Notes: generated from the letters alone by a model not told the origin. A stretch of DNA of 64,000 nt from Thermoanaerobacterium sp. RBIITD (GCF_900205865.1 NZ_LT906662.1:2679411-2743410); one strand, 5' to 3'; shown: positions 22,791-32,919, counted from the stretch's first letter. Numbers and translations: made by a program.

Positions 22791-23706
<916 letters not shown>

Positions 23707-23837
23707 ACGAAAGACCAACTATAAAAAGTCAATAGAAAAAAATAAAAAAATTTTGCCAAGAGGGTGAATAAAAATGCATGACAAATAAACCTGGTAATAC
23801 CAAGTTAAAAGTAAATATATGTAATTAGTATGATTTA

Positions 23838-25031
23838 CTAACAATCATTTTTAGGAAGTTTTACTTCATAAGCACAGTTGTTTTTTAAAATAGCACAAAT
23901 AGTATAGCAAAGCTTGCGTGCTACAGCTCCAATAGCTGTAAGGTGATGTTTGCCTTCTGAACGTTTCTTTTGGTAAAAAGCCTTAAAAACAGGGTCACAA
24001 TTAGAAGCAACTAATGCAGCACTAAAAAGAGCTTTCCTAAGATAAGGAGAACCTCGCTTACTCATTTTGTTATTTGTACTGTTATATTCTCCTGATTGTG
24101 ATATAGAAGCATCAATACCGGCATAAGCTACAAGCTTTGATGGATTTTTAAACCTTGAAATATCTCCTATTTCTCCTAAAATTGTTGCAGCTGTTACATT
24201 GCCAATGCCAGGTATTGTAGTAATAGGAGAATTGATTTTATCAAGTAAAACTGATATCTGCTCTTCAACATCTGTGACCTGTTTTTCGATAAAATTAATT
24301 TGCTCAATTAATAATCTTAATTGCAGAGAAAAACTATCCAAACAAAACTTAATACCAAAAGATTTTTTAGCAGCAGAAGAAATTTCATTGATTTTATCCA
24401 TAGCAAATTTTTTCATAGTAATTTCAGACAAAACCTGCTGCAATTGTTCAGAAGAAATATTTTCAAAATCATCCGGCGTATTAAAGTGGAGTAAGATTTC
24501 CTTAGACGTTTGTCCAAAGATATTAGAAAAGATAGATTGATATTCGGGGAAAACTTGATCTAAAACACAAACGGTCTTACGCTTAAGGTCACCTATAGAA
24601 TTGATGAGGTAATTTCTAAAACGAGAAAGATTGCGAAGAGAGATAGTATCTTCGTTGGCTAAAGAAGTTTCTAAGAAATCACCGTAGCGAATAAGATCTG
24701 CAATTAGTATAGAATCGATGATGTCGGTTTTGCGCTTTCTGATTTCAGTTCCTTTACGCCAACCATCAGTTTGAATAGGATTAATAACATGAATAACAAA
24801 ACCTTTTTCAACAAGAAAAGAATAAATAGATAACCAATAGTGGCCCGTAGCTTCCATACCAATTTCAACATTATTAACAGAGATGTTAAAGGAAGCAAGC
24901 TTATCAAGTAAGCTATCACCACCAACGTAAGAGTTTGGGAAAGAGAAAGCTTTAAAGAGGATTTTACATTTTTCATCAATTAAAGAAGCTACATGATTGT
25001 TTTTCCCGATATCAATACCTAAATAAAACAT
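23838..25031 (-). CDS. IS110-family transposase
   Basis: 397 residues, full length and apparently intact. The N-terminal DEDD RuvC-like domain starts FYLGIDIGKNNHVASL, with acidic residues in VEIGMEATGHYW and KRKTDIIDSILIADLI. The C-terminal Tnp20 domain has TTIPGIGNVTAATILGEIG and the Ser of MSKRGSPYLRKALF, thought to be the catalytic nucleophile. It sits in reverse orientation between nifH and nifI1, so it interrupts the nif operon. IS110 elements move by RNA-guided recombination. Confidence 0.95.
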   Translation of the reverse strand: MFYLGIDIGKNNHVASLIDEKCKILFKAFSFPNSYVGGDSLLDKLASFNISVNNVEIGMEATGHYWLSIYSFLVEKGFVIHVINPIQTDGWRKGTEIRKRKTDIIDSILIADLIRYGDFLETSLANEDTISLRNLSRFRNYLINSIGDLKRKTVCVLDQVFPEYQSIFSNIFGQTSKEILLHFNTPDDFENISSEQLQQVLSEITMKKFAMDKINEISSAAKKSFGIKFCLDSFSLQLRLLIEQINFIEKQVTDVEEQISVLLDKINSPITTIPGIGNVTAATILGEIGDISRFKNPSKLVAYAGIDASISQSGEYNSTNNKMSKRGSPYLRKALFSAALVASNCDPVFKAFYQKKRSEGKHHLTAIGAVARKLCYTICAILKNNCAYEVKLPKNDC

Positions 25032-25260
25032 TTTTAATCACCCATAATCAATGTATTTTAGATAGTTCCTCTAAACTGATAAACGTTACTGCCTTGTTCT
25101 ACATTCGAAGTACTAATCGAGTTAGTCAACATCCAACTTATTCGTAATCAGTTTATCAGACAGAGGTGTCAGTCTTTCAAGTACGAGCTTTCAATCTCAA
25201 GGAGTGAACGACAATACTCTATCTAATAACTTAATTATACAATTTTAAGTATAATTTATC
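25032..25260 (-). ncRNA. Candidate IS110 bridge RNA region
   Basis: About 230 non-coding bases lie directly upstream of the transposase start, where IS110 elements encode their bridge RNA. Two distant arms pair: CCTCT..ACTGATAAAC (about 25068-25085) with GTTTATCAG..AGAGG (about 25152-25167), enclosing roughly 70 bases that would hold the guide loops. Exact ends of the RNA and of the element are not determined. Confidence 0.5.
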
Positions 25261-25323
25261 AGCTAAAAAAGGATTATAGGTTGCCTTTATTAACCTAAAT
25301 ATATTATACAAGGAGTGATATAC

Positions 25324-25641
25324 ATGAAAATGGTTCGTGCAATAGTTAGGCCTGAGAAGGCGGAAGATGTTGTAGATGGGCTGGCAGAAGCAGGATATTT
25401 TTCACTGACAAAGATGAGTGTTTTTGGAAGAGGAAAACAAAAGGGTATTAAGTTAGGAACTATACATTACGATGAACTTCCCAAAACAATGATCATGATG
25501 GTTGTGGAAGACGAGAATGTGGATGAGGTCATAAAGATCATAAACGACAAGGCCTATACAGGTAATTATGGTGACGGAAAAATTTTTGTAAATCCGGTAG
25601 ATGAAGCTTACACAGTAAGAACAGGTTCAAAAGAACTGTAG
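25324..25641 (+). CDS. nifI1: Nitrogenase-regulating PII-like protein NifI1
   Basis: 105 residues from ATG 25324 (AAGGAG eight bases upstream; the GTG at 25315 overlaps it). PII fold with MVRAIVRPEKAEDVVDGLAE, a T-loop region GRGKQKGI, and NYGDGKIFVNPVDEAYTVRTG at the end. NifI1 and NifI2 form a complex that inhibits NifDK when fixed nitrogen is plentiful and is released by 2-oxoglutarate and ATP. Normally it follows nifH directly; here the IS110 lies between. Confidence 0.93.
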   Translation: MKMVRAIVRPEKAEDVVDGLAEAGYFSLTKMSVFGRGKQKGIKLGTIHYDELPKTMIMMVVEDENVDEVIKIINDKAYTGNYGDGKIFVNPVDEAYTVRTGSKEL

Positions 25642-25665
25642 ATTTTTAAGTTAGGAGGTATCGAA

Positions 25666-26037
25666 ATGAAAGAGGTGATTGCAATCATCAGATCCAATAA
25701 AATTACAGCAACTAAAGAAGCTTTAGACAATATAGGATTTCCGGGAATGACAGCAGCTGCAGTGTTGGGGCGAGGTAAACAAAAGGGTATAGCCGGGGAA
25801 GTTAGTTTTAGTATTAATCCTGAACTGTTGGAAAAAGGGAAAAACGCTGGTATGAAATATGTACCCAAAAGGATGATATCCCTCGTTGTAAATGACGATG
25901 ATGTGGAGGAAGTTGTAAAAACTATAATAAAGGTTAATCAGACAGGTCAGACAGGAGATGGCAAAATTTTTGTATGTCCTATAGAGAATGTTGTAAGGGT
26001 GAGAACAAGGGAAAGTGGCAAGAAGGCTATTATGTAA
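25666..26037 (+). CDS. nifI2: Nitrogenase-regulating PII-like protein NifI2
   Basis: 123 residues. PII-type start KEVIAIIRSNKITATKEALDNIG, T-loop area LGRGKQKGIAGEVSFSI, and C-terminal QTGDGKIFVCPIENVVRVRT. It is the longer partner of NifI1; the pair controls nitrogenase activity by direct binding, as shown in methanogens. It starts 25 bases after nifI1 behind TTAGGAGG. A perfect hairpin separates it from nifB. Confidence 0.93.
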   Translation: MKEVIAIIRSNKITATKEALDNIGFPGMTAAAVLGRGKQKGIAGEVSFSINPELLEKGKNAGMKYVPKRMISLVVNDDDVEEVVKTIIKVNQTGQTGDGKIFVCPIENVVRVRTRESGKKAIM

Positions 26038-26049
26038 ACATAAAATAAA

Positions 26050-26078
26050 CAAGCAGCTTATGTTTCATAAGCTGCTTG
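26050..26078 (+). other. Perfect hairpin between nifI2 and nifB
   Basis: CAAGCAGCTTATG and CATAAGCTGCTTG form a 13-bp stem with a TTT loop. It looks like a terminator stem, but CCTACCAGACGG rather than a T-run follows. It may mark an mRNA 3' end protecting nifI1I2, or a regulated attenuator. Confidence 0.65.
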
Positions 26079-26111
26079 CCTACCAGACGGTTACAGAAAG
26101 GAATGAGAATA

Positions 26112-26954
26112 ATGGGAAAAACTTACTGCAAGAACAAGGTATTTGGACACCCATGTTTTGGAGATGAAGCGCATTTTAAATATGGTAGAATACACCTCCC
26201 TGTTGCGCCCCGTTGTAATATAAAGTGTAATTACTGTGTAAGGCGTCATGACTGTGCCAATGAAAATCGTCCGGGTGTTACCACTAAGATTATATCTCCT
26301 ATGGAAGCCTTAGTCAAGGTTAAAGAAGCTATTGAACAAGAACCTCGCATAAAGGTTGCAGCAGTTGCTGGACCAGGCGACCCTCTTTCAAATGAAGCTA
26401 CCTTTGAAACACTAGATCTTGTTAATAAAGAGTTTCCCAATCTTAGAAAATGCTTGTCAACAAATGGTTTGCTTTTATCAGATAGATTGGAAGATATAAT
26501 ATCCTGCGGTGTTTCTACTTTAACAATTACTATTAATGCTGTTGATCCTTCTATAGGAAAAGAAATATATTCATATGTTATTTATAAAGATGAGTTATAT
26601 AAAGGTGAAGAAGCTGCAGAAATATTGATAAATAATCAATTGCTTGGCCTTAAAGAAGCATCAGAAGCTGGAATAGCAGTAAAAGTCAATACTGTTTTGA
26701 TACCTTCTATAAACAAGAATCATGTGATTGAGATAGCCAAAGAAGTTCAAAAGCGTGGAGCATATATTATGAATGTCATGCCTTTGATACCCATGGGGAA
26801 GTTTTCTGACCTATCAGCACCTACAGTGGAGGAACTAGAAGAAGCTCAGAAGAACTGTGAGAAATTTGTAAAGCAGTTTCACAATTGCCGGCAGTGCCGT
26901 GCTGATGCCGTAGGTGTACCAGGGGAAGAACAAAAAAGAGTATGTTTATTATAA
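26112..26954 (+). CDS. nifB: Nitrogenase cofactor biosynthesis radical SAM protein NifB
   Basis: 280 residues from ATG 26112, behind AAAGGAATGAG. The radical SAM cluster motif is CNIKCNYC (CX3CX2C), preceded by HLPVAPR, and followed by GPGDPLSNEATF and LSTNGLLLSD. C-terminal cysteines in NCRQCRADAVG are typical of NifB. It fuses two 4Fe4S clusters and inserts carbide to make NifB-co, the precursor of every nitrogenase cofactor. It is the short form without the NifX or NifN domain found in many clostridia. It sits between nifI2 and nifD. Confidence 0.94.
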   Translation: MGKTYCKNKVFGHPCFGDEAHFKYGRIHLPVAPRCNIKCNYCVRRHDCANENRPGVTTKIISPMEALVKVKEAIEQEPRIKVAAVAGPGDPLSNEATFETLDLVNKEFPNLRKCLSTNGLLLSDRLEDIISCGVSTLTITINAVDPSIGKEIYSYVIYKDELYKGEEAAEILINNQLLGLKEASEAGIAVKVNTVLIPSINKNHVIEIAKEVQKRGAYIMNVMPLIPMGKFSDLSAPTVEELEEAQKNCEKFVKQFHNCRQCRADAVGVPGEEQKRVCLL

Positions 26955-26975
26955 TTTTAAAGGAGGAGATATATT

Positions 26976-28391
26976 ATGCCGTTTGTGAGACTTGAATGTG
27001 ATGAATGTATACCTGAAAGGGAAAAACACGTTTATATACATGATCCGGAAAATCCTGTTGTTCCAGCATGTAATATAAATACAATACCAGGTGATATGAC
27101 AGAACGAGGATGTGCTTTTGCCGGTGCCAGAGGAGTTATAGGGGGACCTATTGCCGATATTATTGCTGTAGTTCATTCTCCTATAGGTTGTGCCTATTAT
27201 ACGTGGGGTACTAGGCGCCATCTCTCGGATTATTATGCATGGGTTGCTCCCAACAAGCTGAGCAATACTGCTTTTAATAGAAGGTACTGCGTATGTACCA
27301 ATATGGAGGAGAAGGATGTTGTCTTTGGCGGGATGAAAAAACTTAAAGAGGCTTGTTTAGAAGCTGCTAAACTTTTTCCTGAAGCCAAGGGGATAATAAT
27401 ATTTACGACATGTACTACAGGTCTTATAGGTGACGACGTAAAATCTGTTGCTCGCCAGGTAGAAAAGGAAACAGGATTACCTACTTTTACTGGTGAATCA
27501 CCTGGTTGTTCTGGTGTAAGCCAATCAAAAGGACATCATGATTTTAATATGCAGTTTTATCGCCAGGTTAAGGCTTTGAGGGAACGCCGTCCGGAACTCA
27601 AAATGAAAGAAGAGGAGAAAACACCTTATGATATCTGCTTAATTGGTGACTATAACATGGACTGGGATTTGAAGGTTATAAAACCGCTGTTTGAGAAAAT
27701 AGGCATTCGCATTGTGGCAACTTTTACAGGGAATGAGCGCATAGAAAATCTTATAAAGATGATGGATGTAAAATTAAATGTAGTACACTGCCAGCGTTCG
27801 GCAGAATACATTGCACATATGATAAAAGACGGTTTTGAAATTCCCTTCTTGAGGTGTTCCCTTTTTGGAATTGAGCAGACATCTCAGGCATTGAGAGAAA
27901 CGGCAGCGTTTTTTGGACTAGAAGATAAGGCAGAAAAGGTTATTAAAGAGGAAACGGAAAAGATAAAAGATGCTATCGATTTTTATCGTTCTAAGCTTAC
28001 CGGCAAGAGAGTGGCTGTATATGTAGGAGGTCCAAGGGTATGGCACTGGATAAAATTGTTGATGGAGTTGGGTATGGAGGTCGTGGCAGGTGCCTGTACC
28101 TTTGCTCATGAGGATGACTATGAAAAGATCAATGCAAGGCATCCAGGAGGAATGTTGGTCATAGATGCACCTAATGAATATGAACTGGAAGAAATGTTAG
28201 AAAAGTATAAACCGGACCTTTTCATGACAGGTCTTAAAGAAAAGTATATTGCAAGGAAAATGGGAATACCTTCGGTCAATTCTCACTCTTATGAAAAGGG
28301 ACCTTATGCAGGGTTCACTGGAATGGTAAATTTTGCAAGAGATATATATCAGGGGATTTACGCTCCTGTATGGAAATTTATAGAGAAATAA
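26976..28391 (+). CDS. nifD: Nitrogenase alpha chain (NifD-like)
   Basis: 471 residues. The putative P-cluster ligands are Cys46 (ERGCAFAGARG), Cys72 (SPIGCAYYTWGTRR) and Cys146 (TTCTTGLIGDD). The FeMo-co ligands are Cys272 (VVHCQRSAEYI) and His437 (SHSYEKGPY). Gln183 and His187 (VSQSKGHH) and Arg80/81 around the cofactor are kept, so a working catalytic subunit is likely. The N-terminus (LECDECIPEREKH ... NINTIPG) and HCQRSAEYI recall AnfD/VnfD, while GTRR and the lack of a G-subunit gene are NifD-like. It is shorter than classical NifD. It probably belongs to the poorly studied nitrogenase branch seen in some thermophiles. Confidence 0.9.
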   Translation: MPFVRLECDECIPEREKHVYIHDPENPVVPACNINTIPGDMTERGCAFAGARGVIGGPIADIIAVVHSPIGCAYYTWGTRRHLSDYYAWVAPNKLSNTAFNRRYCVCTNMEEKDVVFGGMKKLKEACLEAAKLFPEAKGIIIFTTCTTGLIGDDVKSVARQVEKETGLPTFTGESPGCSGVSQSKGHHDFNMQFYRQVKALRERRPELKMKEEEKTPYDICLIGDYNMDWDLKVIKPLFEKIGIRIVATFTGNERIENLIKMMDVKLNVVHCQRSAEYIAHMIKDGFEIPFLRCSLFGIEQTSQALRETAAFFGLEDKAEKVIKEETEKIKDAIDFYRSKLTGKRVAVYVGGPRVWHWIKLLMELGMEVVAGACTFAHEDDYEKINARHPGGMLVIDAPNEYELEEMLEKYKPDLFMTGLKEKYIARKMGIPSVNSHSYEKGPYAGFTGMVNFARDIYQGIYAPVWKFIEK

Positions 28392-28412
28392 ATAGAAAAG
28401 GAGAGTGCGGCA

Positions 28413-29879
28413 ATGGAAATTAAAAAAATACCAATTGAAGGTATAACATATGACCAGATAAAAATAGAGAAAATACCGGCAACTCCTGGATACAAGGAAA
28501 GGGATCCAGAGCTGGTACCATCAGAGAACAGGACTGTTGTTATAAACCCAAACAGAACATGTATGCCTCTGGGTGCTATGATTGCAACCTTGGGGATTCA
28601 CAAAGCAATTCCCTTAGTGCAGGGTGCTCAAGGTTGTACGACTTACGTACGTTATACTTTTTGCAGGGTATACAAAGAACCTGCCGTTATTGCAACATCT
28701 TCTTTCCATGAAGATGCGGCAGTTTTTGGGGGAAGAAAAAACCTTATTGAGGCTATCAGAAACCTTGTTCTCAGGTACAACCCTGAAATGATTGGTGTTA
28801 TAACTACGTGTTCCAGTGAAATAATGGGGGATGATATTGAAAATTTTATTAAGGCAGCACAAAAAAGGCTGGTTAGTGAAGTTGGAGAAGAAAAAGCATA
28901 TGGAATAAAAATCGTGCCGATTCATACCCCCAGTTTTGCAGGTTCTCATGTTAAAGGATATGACAATGCTTCCCAGGCATATTTACAGTATGTAGCTACG
29001 GAGAAAACCGGGATTAATAATAAAGTAAATATAATTCCAGGGATAATAACACCGGGTGATATACGAGAAATCAAGCATCTTCTTAAAGAAATGGGCGTGG
29101 AAGGCATAATACTATTTGACATTTCCGATACTCTTGATGCACCTTTACGTCCGCCTCAATCAATTCCTTATTACCCTAGAGGAGGTACAAAATTAGAGGA
29201 AATAGAAGATATGGCTAACTCTTTGGCTACCTTTGCACTGTGCAGAGATTCAGGAGGAAGCGGAGCAGAGTATTTAAAGAGCAAGTTTGACATACCATCA
29301 TTTTTAGGGCCCATACCTATTGGTGTCCACAATACGGATCTTTTTTTAAACAGGTTAAGTGAACTTACGGGAAAAGCCGTACCTGAAAGTATTCTCGATG
29401 AAAGGGGATGGCTGTTAGATTCGATGGCAGACACGTTCCATCACACAATGATGAAAAAGGTAGCAATCTTTGGCGATCCCGATGTAACGGTAGGAGTTAC
29501 GAGGTTTGTATGTGAATTGGGTATGGAACCGGTGGCTGTGTCGAGTGGTACCAAGAGTCCGACTTTTACACAGGAAATTGAGGAAATTGCAAAAGAATAT
29601 GAATGTTCTCCTAAGATAATGAACGGAAGCGATCTTTTTGAGTTTGAGGAATATATACGAACAAAGGATATTGATATTATCCTTGGAAATTCAAGAGGAG
29701 TGGACATATCAAAAGAGATGCAAGTTCCTTTGGTTCGTTTTGGTTTTCCCGTGTATGATAGGTTTGGCTATCAAAAGAGACCTATTGTTGGCTACAGAGG
29801 AGGAGAACTTTTGTTGGAGAATATCGTTAATTCTATCATCAACTATGAATATCCTGATGATAGAACTCAACAGCTGTAG
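28413..29879 (+). CDS. nifK: Nitrogenase beta chain (NifK-like)
   Basis: 488 residues. The P-cluster cysteines are Cys50 (NRTCMPLGAM), Cys75 (GAQGCTTYVR) and Cys133 (TTCSSEIMGDD). FHEDAAVFGG, a C-terminal domain with KVAIFGDPDVTVGVTRF and ILGNSRG, and the closing GYRGGELLLENIVNSI are typical of NifK. It carries half of the P-cluster and pairs with NifD. It begins 22 bases after nifD behind AGGAGAG. No anfG/vnfG lies between D and K. Confidence 0.92.
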   Translation: MEIKKIPIEGITYDQIKIEKIPATPGYKERDPELVPSENRTVVINPNRTCMPLGAMIATLGIHKAIPLVQGAQGCTTYVRYTFCRVYKEPAVIATSSFHEDAAVFGGRKNLIEAIRNLVLRYNPEMIGVITTCSSEIMGDDIENFIKAAQKRLVSEVGEEKAYGIKIVPIHTPSFAGSHVKGYDNASQAYLQYVATEKTGINNKVNIIPGIITPGDIREIKHLLKEMGVEGIILFDISDTLDAPLRPPQSIPYYPRGGTKLEEIEDMANSLATFALCRDSGGSGAEYLKSKFDIPSFLGPIPIGVHNTDLFLNRLSELTGKAVPESILDERGWLLDSMADTFHHTMMKKVAIFGDPDVTVGVTRFVCELGMEPVAVSSGTKSPTFTQEIEEIAKEYECSPKIMNGSDLFEFEEYIRTKDIDIILGNSRGVDISKEMQVPLVRFGFPVYDRFGYQKRPIVGYRGGELLLENIVNSIINYEYPDDRTQQL

Positions 29880-29983
29880 AAAAGTTTAACTGAAGGGTGG
29901 TTGTGGAATACATTGATTCCACAATCCTTTCTATAATAATTTTTTATTAATATTTTATTGATCGATTGGAGGTGAAATTGAGT

Positions 29984-31645
29984 ATGTCTGATTATCTTGT
30001 CGATGAAAGGAGAAAACATGTTTGTATAAAGGGATGGTCTCCTTTGTCTTTGCCAGAATGTGAAAAGCCGACTATTCCAGGTATAATGAGTGAGAGAAGT
30101 TGCGCTTATTATGGAGCACGGTGGGTGCTTGGGCAAATTAAGGATGCAATTCATCTTGTCCATGGGCCTGTAGGTTGTGCTTATTATGGGCAAGTGATAA
30201 GAGGTAAAACCTATCGTATTTTTTCTTCTGACCTTCAGGAAAAAGATATTATCTTTGGAGGAGAAAAAAAGCTTATAGAGGCTATATTAAATGCAGTAAG
30301 ACTTTTCCCAGAAGCGAAGGCTGTATTTGTATACACGACCTGTTCTGTGAGCCTGATCGGCGATGATGTTAACAGTGTATGTAAGAATGCTGAGTTAGTT
30401 GTTAAACGCCCTGTGATATGGGTTAATTGTCCCGGTTTTTGCGGGGTCAGCCAATCGGAAGGGCATAGAATTGCCTATGACATATTAATGGAACGTTTCG
30501 TAGGGACCAAGGTACTGGAAAGCCCGACTTCCTATGATATTAATATTATTGGAGAATACGATGTAAAAGGGGATCTACAGATAATTAAAACGTTACTTGA
30601 AAAAATTGGAGTAAGAGTTTTATGTACTTTTACAGGTGATGCCTCAATTGATAAAATGTCTTATTCTCATTATGCGAAGTTAAATGTTCTTCATTGCCGC
30701 AAAACCGGGTTTTATTTTGCTGAAAGAATGGAAAAAAAATATGGAATTCCATCAATGAAAGTTTCCTTCTTTGGAATGAAACAAACTTCAGAAGCTCTGC
30801 GTAAGATTGCTGTTTTTTTTGGCTTAGAGGAAAGGGCGGAGGCTGTAATAGAAGAAGAAATTGAAAAGGTTCGGAGAAGGATAGGTAAATTATACAAAAG
30901 AATAGAAGAAAAGTCGGTTGCTATGTATTTTGGCGGTTCAAGAATGGGTACTATGGTAAAAGCTTTTGAAGATTTAGGCATGGAAGTAATTATTACGGGT
31001 TCACAGTTTGGACGGCGGGAAGATTACGAAGAAGCTGCTAAAAATGTCAGTGATGGTACTTTGATTATTGATGATGCAAATGATATGGAAATCGAAGAGA
31101 TGTTGACAATTTATAAACCAGATTTGTTTGTTGGTGGTACAAAGGAAAAATACTTGTCACATAAATTAGGAGTCCCCTTTTTGGTATTTCCGCAGAATAC
31201 GAGTCCCTATGCTGGTTTTAAAGGATTTTGCAATTTTGCCGAGGATGTTTATAAAGCAATCTACAACCCTGTATGGAAATTCGTTTTTGGGAAAAGAAAG
31301 GAGAATAAGATCATAAAAATTGCTGTTGCTTCAAAGGATGGAATTATGATTAATGAGCATTTTGGGAAAGCAAGCCAGTTCTTAATTTATAAGCTTTTAG
31401 GCGATAGAGTAAGTTTAATGGAACTGAGAAAAACTAACAGCGGTATTTCAGGAGAATGTTGTGACGGAGAAGCTAAAGATCATTTAGATCAAATAGCAGA
31501 TCTTTTATTTGACTGCTCTATAGTTTACTGTGGTAAAGCAGGTCATTGTGCAAAAGAAAAATTAGAAGAAAGAGGAATTAAGGTTGTTATGGCGGAGGGA
31601 TCTATTGAAAAGGTGTTACATGACTTGGCAACAGAAGCAAAATGA
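29984..31645 (+). CDS. nifE: NifE fused to a NifX-type cofactor-binding domain
   Basis: 553 residues from ATG 29984 (GGAGGTG nine bases upstream; a TTG at 29966 is in frame but overlaps the ribosome site). Residues 1-440 are NifE: SERSCAYYGARWVLG, VHGPVGCAYYG, YTTCSVSLIGDD, and the LHCRKTGFYFAERM helix. Residues 443-553 form a NifX/NafY-like domain (IIKIAVASKDGIMINEHFGKA ... YCGKAGHCAKEKL), which in relatives binds NifB-co or FeMo-co. NifE normally works with NifN as a scaffold, but no nifN is visible. The protein could act as a homodimer or with another partner. Confidence 0.9.
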   Translation: MSDYLVDERRKHVCIKGWSPLSLPECEKPTIPGIMSERSCAYYGARWVLGQIKDAIHLVHGPVGCAYYGQVIRGKTYRIFSSDLQEKDIIFGGEKKLIEAILNAVRLFPEAKAVFVYTTCSVSLIGDDVNSVCKNAELVVKRPVIWVNCPGFCGVSQSEGHRIAYDILMERFVGTKVLESPTSYDINIIGEYDVKGDLQIIKTLLEKIGVRVLCTFTGDASIDKMSYSHYAKLNVLHCRKTGFYFAERMEKKYGIPSMKVSFFGMKQTSEALRKIAVFFGLEERAEAVIEEEIEKVRRRIGKLYKRIEEKSVAMYFGGSRMGTMVKAFEDLGMEVIITGSQFGRREDYEEAAKNVSDGTLIIDDANDMEIEEMLTIYKPDLFVGGTKEKYLSHKLGVPFLVFPQNTSPYAGFKGFCNFAEDVYKAIYNPVWKFVFGKRKENKIIKIAVASKDGIMINEHFGKASQFLIYKLLGDRVSLMELRKTNSGISGECCDGEAKDHLDQIADLLFDCSIVYCGKAGHCAKEKLEERGIKVVMAEGSIEKVLHDLATEAK

Positions 31646-31669
31646 TATCAGCGGTGAGAGGAATGATTT

Positions 31670-32803
31670 ATGAGAGATTTTTTTATAATTGATACTACTT
31701 TAAGAGATGGAGAACAAACCGCTGGAGTTGTTTTTTCGATGCCAGAAAAAGTTTTTATTGCTAAAATGCTTGACAGAATTGGAGTTCGATATATTGAAGC
31801 CGGCATCCCTGCAATGGGGGGAGAAGAAAAAGAATCTATATATGAGATATTAAATCTCGGATTGAAGGCAAAAATTCTTACATGGAATAGAGCCGTAATA
31901 AGTGATGTAAAAGCATCTATTGACTGTGGTGCAAAATATTTGCATATTTCCTCTCCTGTTTCTGATATTCACATAAGTTCTAAACTAAAAAAAGACAGGA
32001 GATGGGTTATAGATAATTTAAAAAGGGTCCTTCATTATGCACAAAAATTTAATTGTGAAATTTCTGTTGGTGCCGAAGATGCTTCACGAGCTGACAGAGC
32101 TTTTTTATATACTTTTGCCAAAATTGCAAAAGAGGAAGGGGCATCACGATTTCGTTATTCTGACACAGTTGGAGTATTAGAACCTTTTAGAACTTATGAA
32201 GAGGTTAAAAGACTTAGAGAAACTGTTGATATAGACATTGAAATACATGTTCATAACGATTTTGGTATGGCTACTGCTAATGCTCTTGCTGCTTTTAAAG
32301 CTGGAGCAAAATTTGTTAGTACGACTATAAATGGTCTTGGAGAGCGGGCAGGCAACGCTGCTTTTGAAGAGGTTATAATGGCAATGAAATATTTATACGG
32401 ACATGATTTAAAAATCAATACAGATTTATTGTATAGACTTTCACGTTATGTTGCTTTAGCGTCAAAAAGAAAAATACCGTCTGGCAAAGCGATTGTAGGA
32501 GGAGAAATTTTTAATTACGAAAAAGGTTTAGAGAATAATCTTGTTTATGATGAAATTTTTTTACCTGAAGAGATTGGTTTATCAACAAAATTGGTTATTG
32601 GTAAACATTCTGATATACATGCAATTGTCAGTAAATACCATAGTTTAGGGATAGAATTAACAGAAAGAGAAGCCGCCTTTCTTTTAAGATATATACGTAC
32701 ATGGGTTGTAAAAAACAAACGCAGTCTTACTGAGGAAGAGCTTTTGAATATTTATGAAGATAAAAAATATAAAAAGGGTATTGACATGTTAAATATACAA
32801 TAG
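31670..32803 (+). CDS. nifV: Homocitrate synthase
   Basis: 377 residues of the DRE-TIM metallolyase family: IIDTTLRDGEQTAGVVFS at the N-terminus, metal ligands in IEIHVHNDFGMATANALAA, and TTINGLGERAGNAAFEEV. It condenses acetyl-CoA and 2-oxoglutarate to homocitrate, the organic ligand of FeMo-co. It starts 24 bases after the nifE-X gene in the same operon. Isopropylmalate or citramalate synthase activity cannot be ruled out by sequence alone, but the position argues for nifV. Confidence 0.93.
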   Translation: MRDFFIIDTTLRDGEQTAGVVFSMPEKVFIAKMLDRIGVRYIEAGIPAMGGEEKESIYEILNLGLKAKILTWNRAVISDVKASIDCGAKYLHISSPVSDIHISSKLKKDRRWVIDNLKRVLHYAQKFNCEISVGAEDASRADRAFLYTFAKIAKEEGASRFRYSDTVGVLEPFRTYEEVKRLRETVDIDIEIHVHNDFGMATANALAAFKAGAKFVSTTINGLGERAGNAAFEEVIMAMKYLYGHDLKINTDLLYRLSRYVALASKRKIPSGKAIVGGEIFNYEKGLENNLVYDEIFLPEEIGLSTKLVIGKHSDIHAIVSKYHSLGIELTEREAAFLLRYIRTWVVKNKRSLTEEELLNIYEDKKYKKGIDMLNIQ

Positions 32804-32842
32804 TACAATAAAATTAGAGGATTAATAATATAATTTAGAACA

Positions 32843-32888
32843 GGCATCGAGGCCTATAAATGTTTAAAACATTTATAGGCCTTAATTT
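32843..32888 (+). terminator. Terminator-like hairpin after nifV, repeat of the modA leader hairpin
   Basis: GGCCTATAAATGTTT and AAACATTTATAGGCC form a 15-bp stem followed by TTAATTTATT. GGCATCGA(G) and the stem match 21306-21345 upstream of modA. It probably ends the nif transcript or attenuates reading into modB. Confidence 0.65.
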
Positions 32889-32919
32889 ATTAACAATATA
32901 GAAAAATATTTATTCTTAA

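Noticed and set aside
23756-23790. Short start-like sequence after nifH (GGTGAATAAAAATGCATGAC)
   Set aside because: It encodes only a few codons before a stop; it is probably a recombination remnant of the 22441 start context.
26976-29879. Iron-only or vanadium nitrogenase
   Set aside because: No anfG/vnfG between D and K, and the alpha chain has the GTRR motif of the Mo type; Anf-like features are reported instead as a divergent branch.
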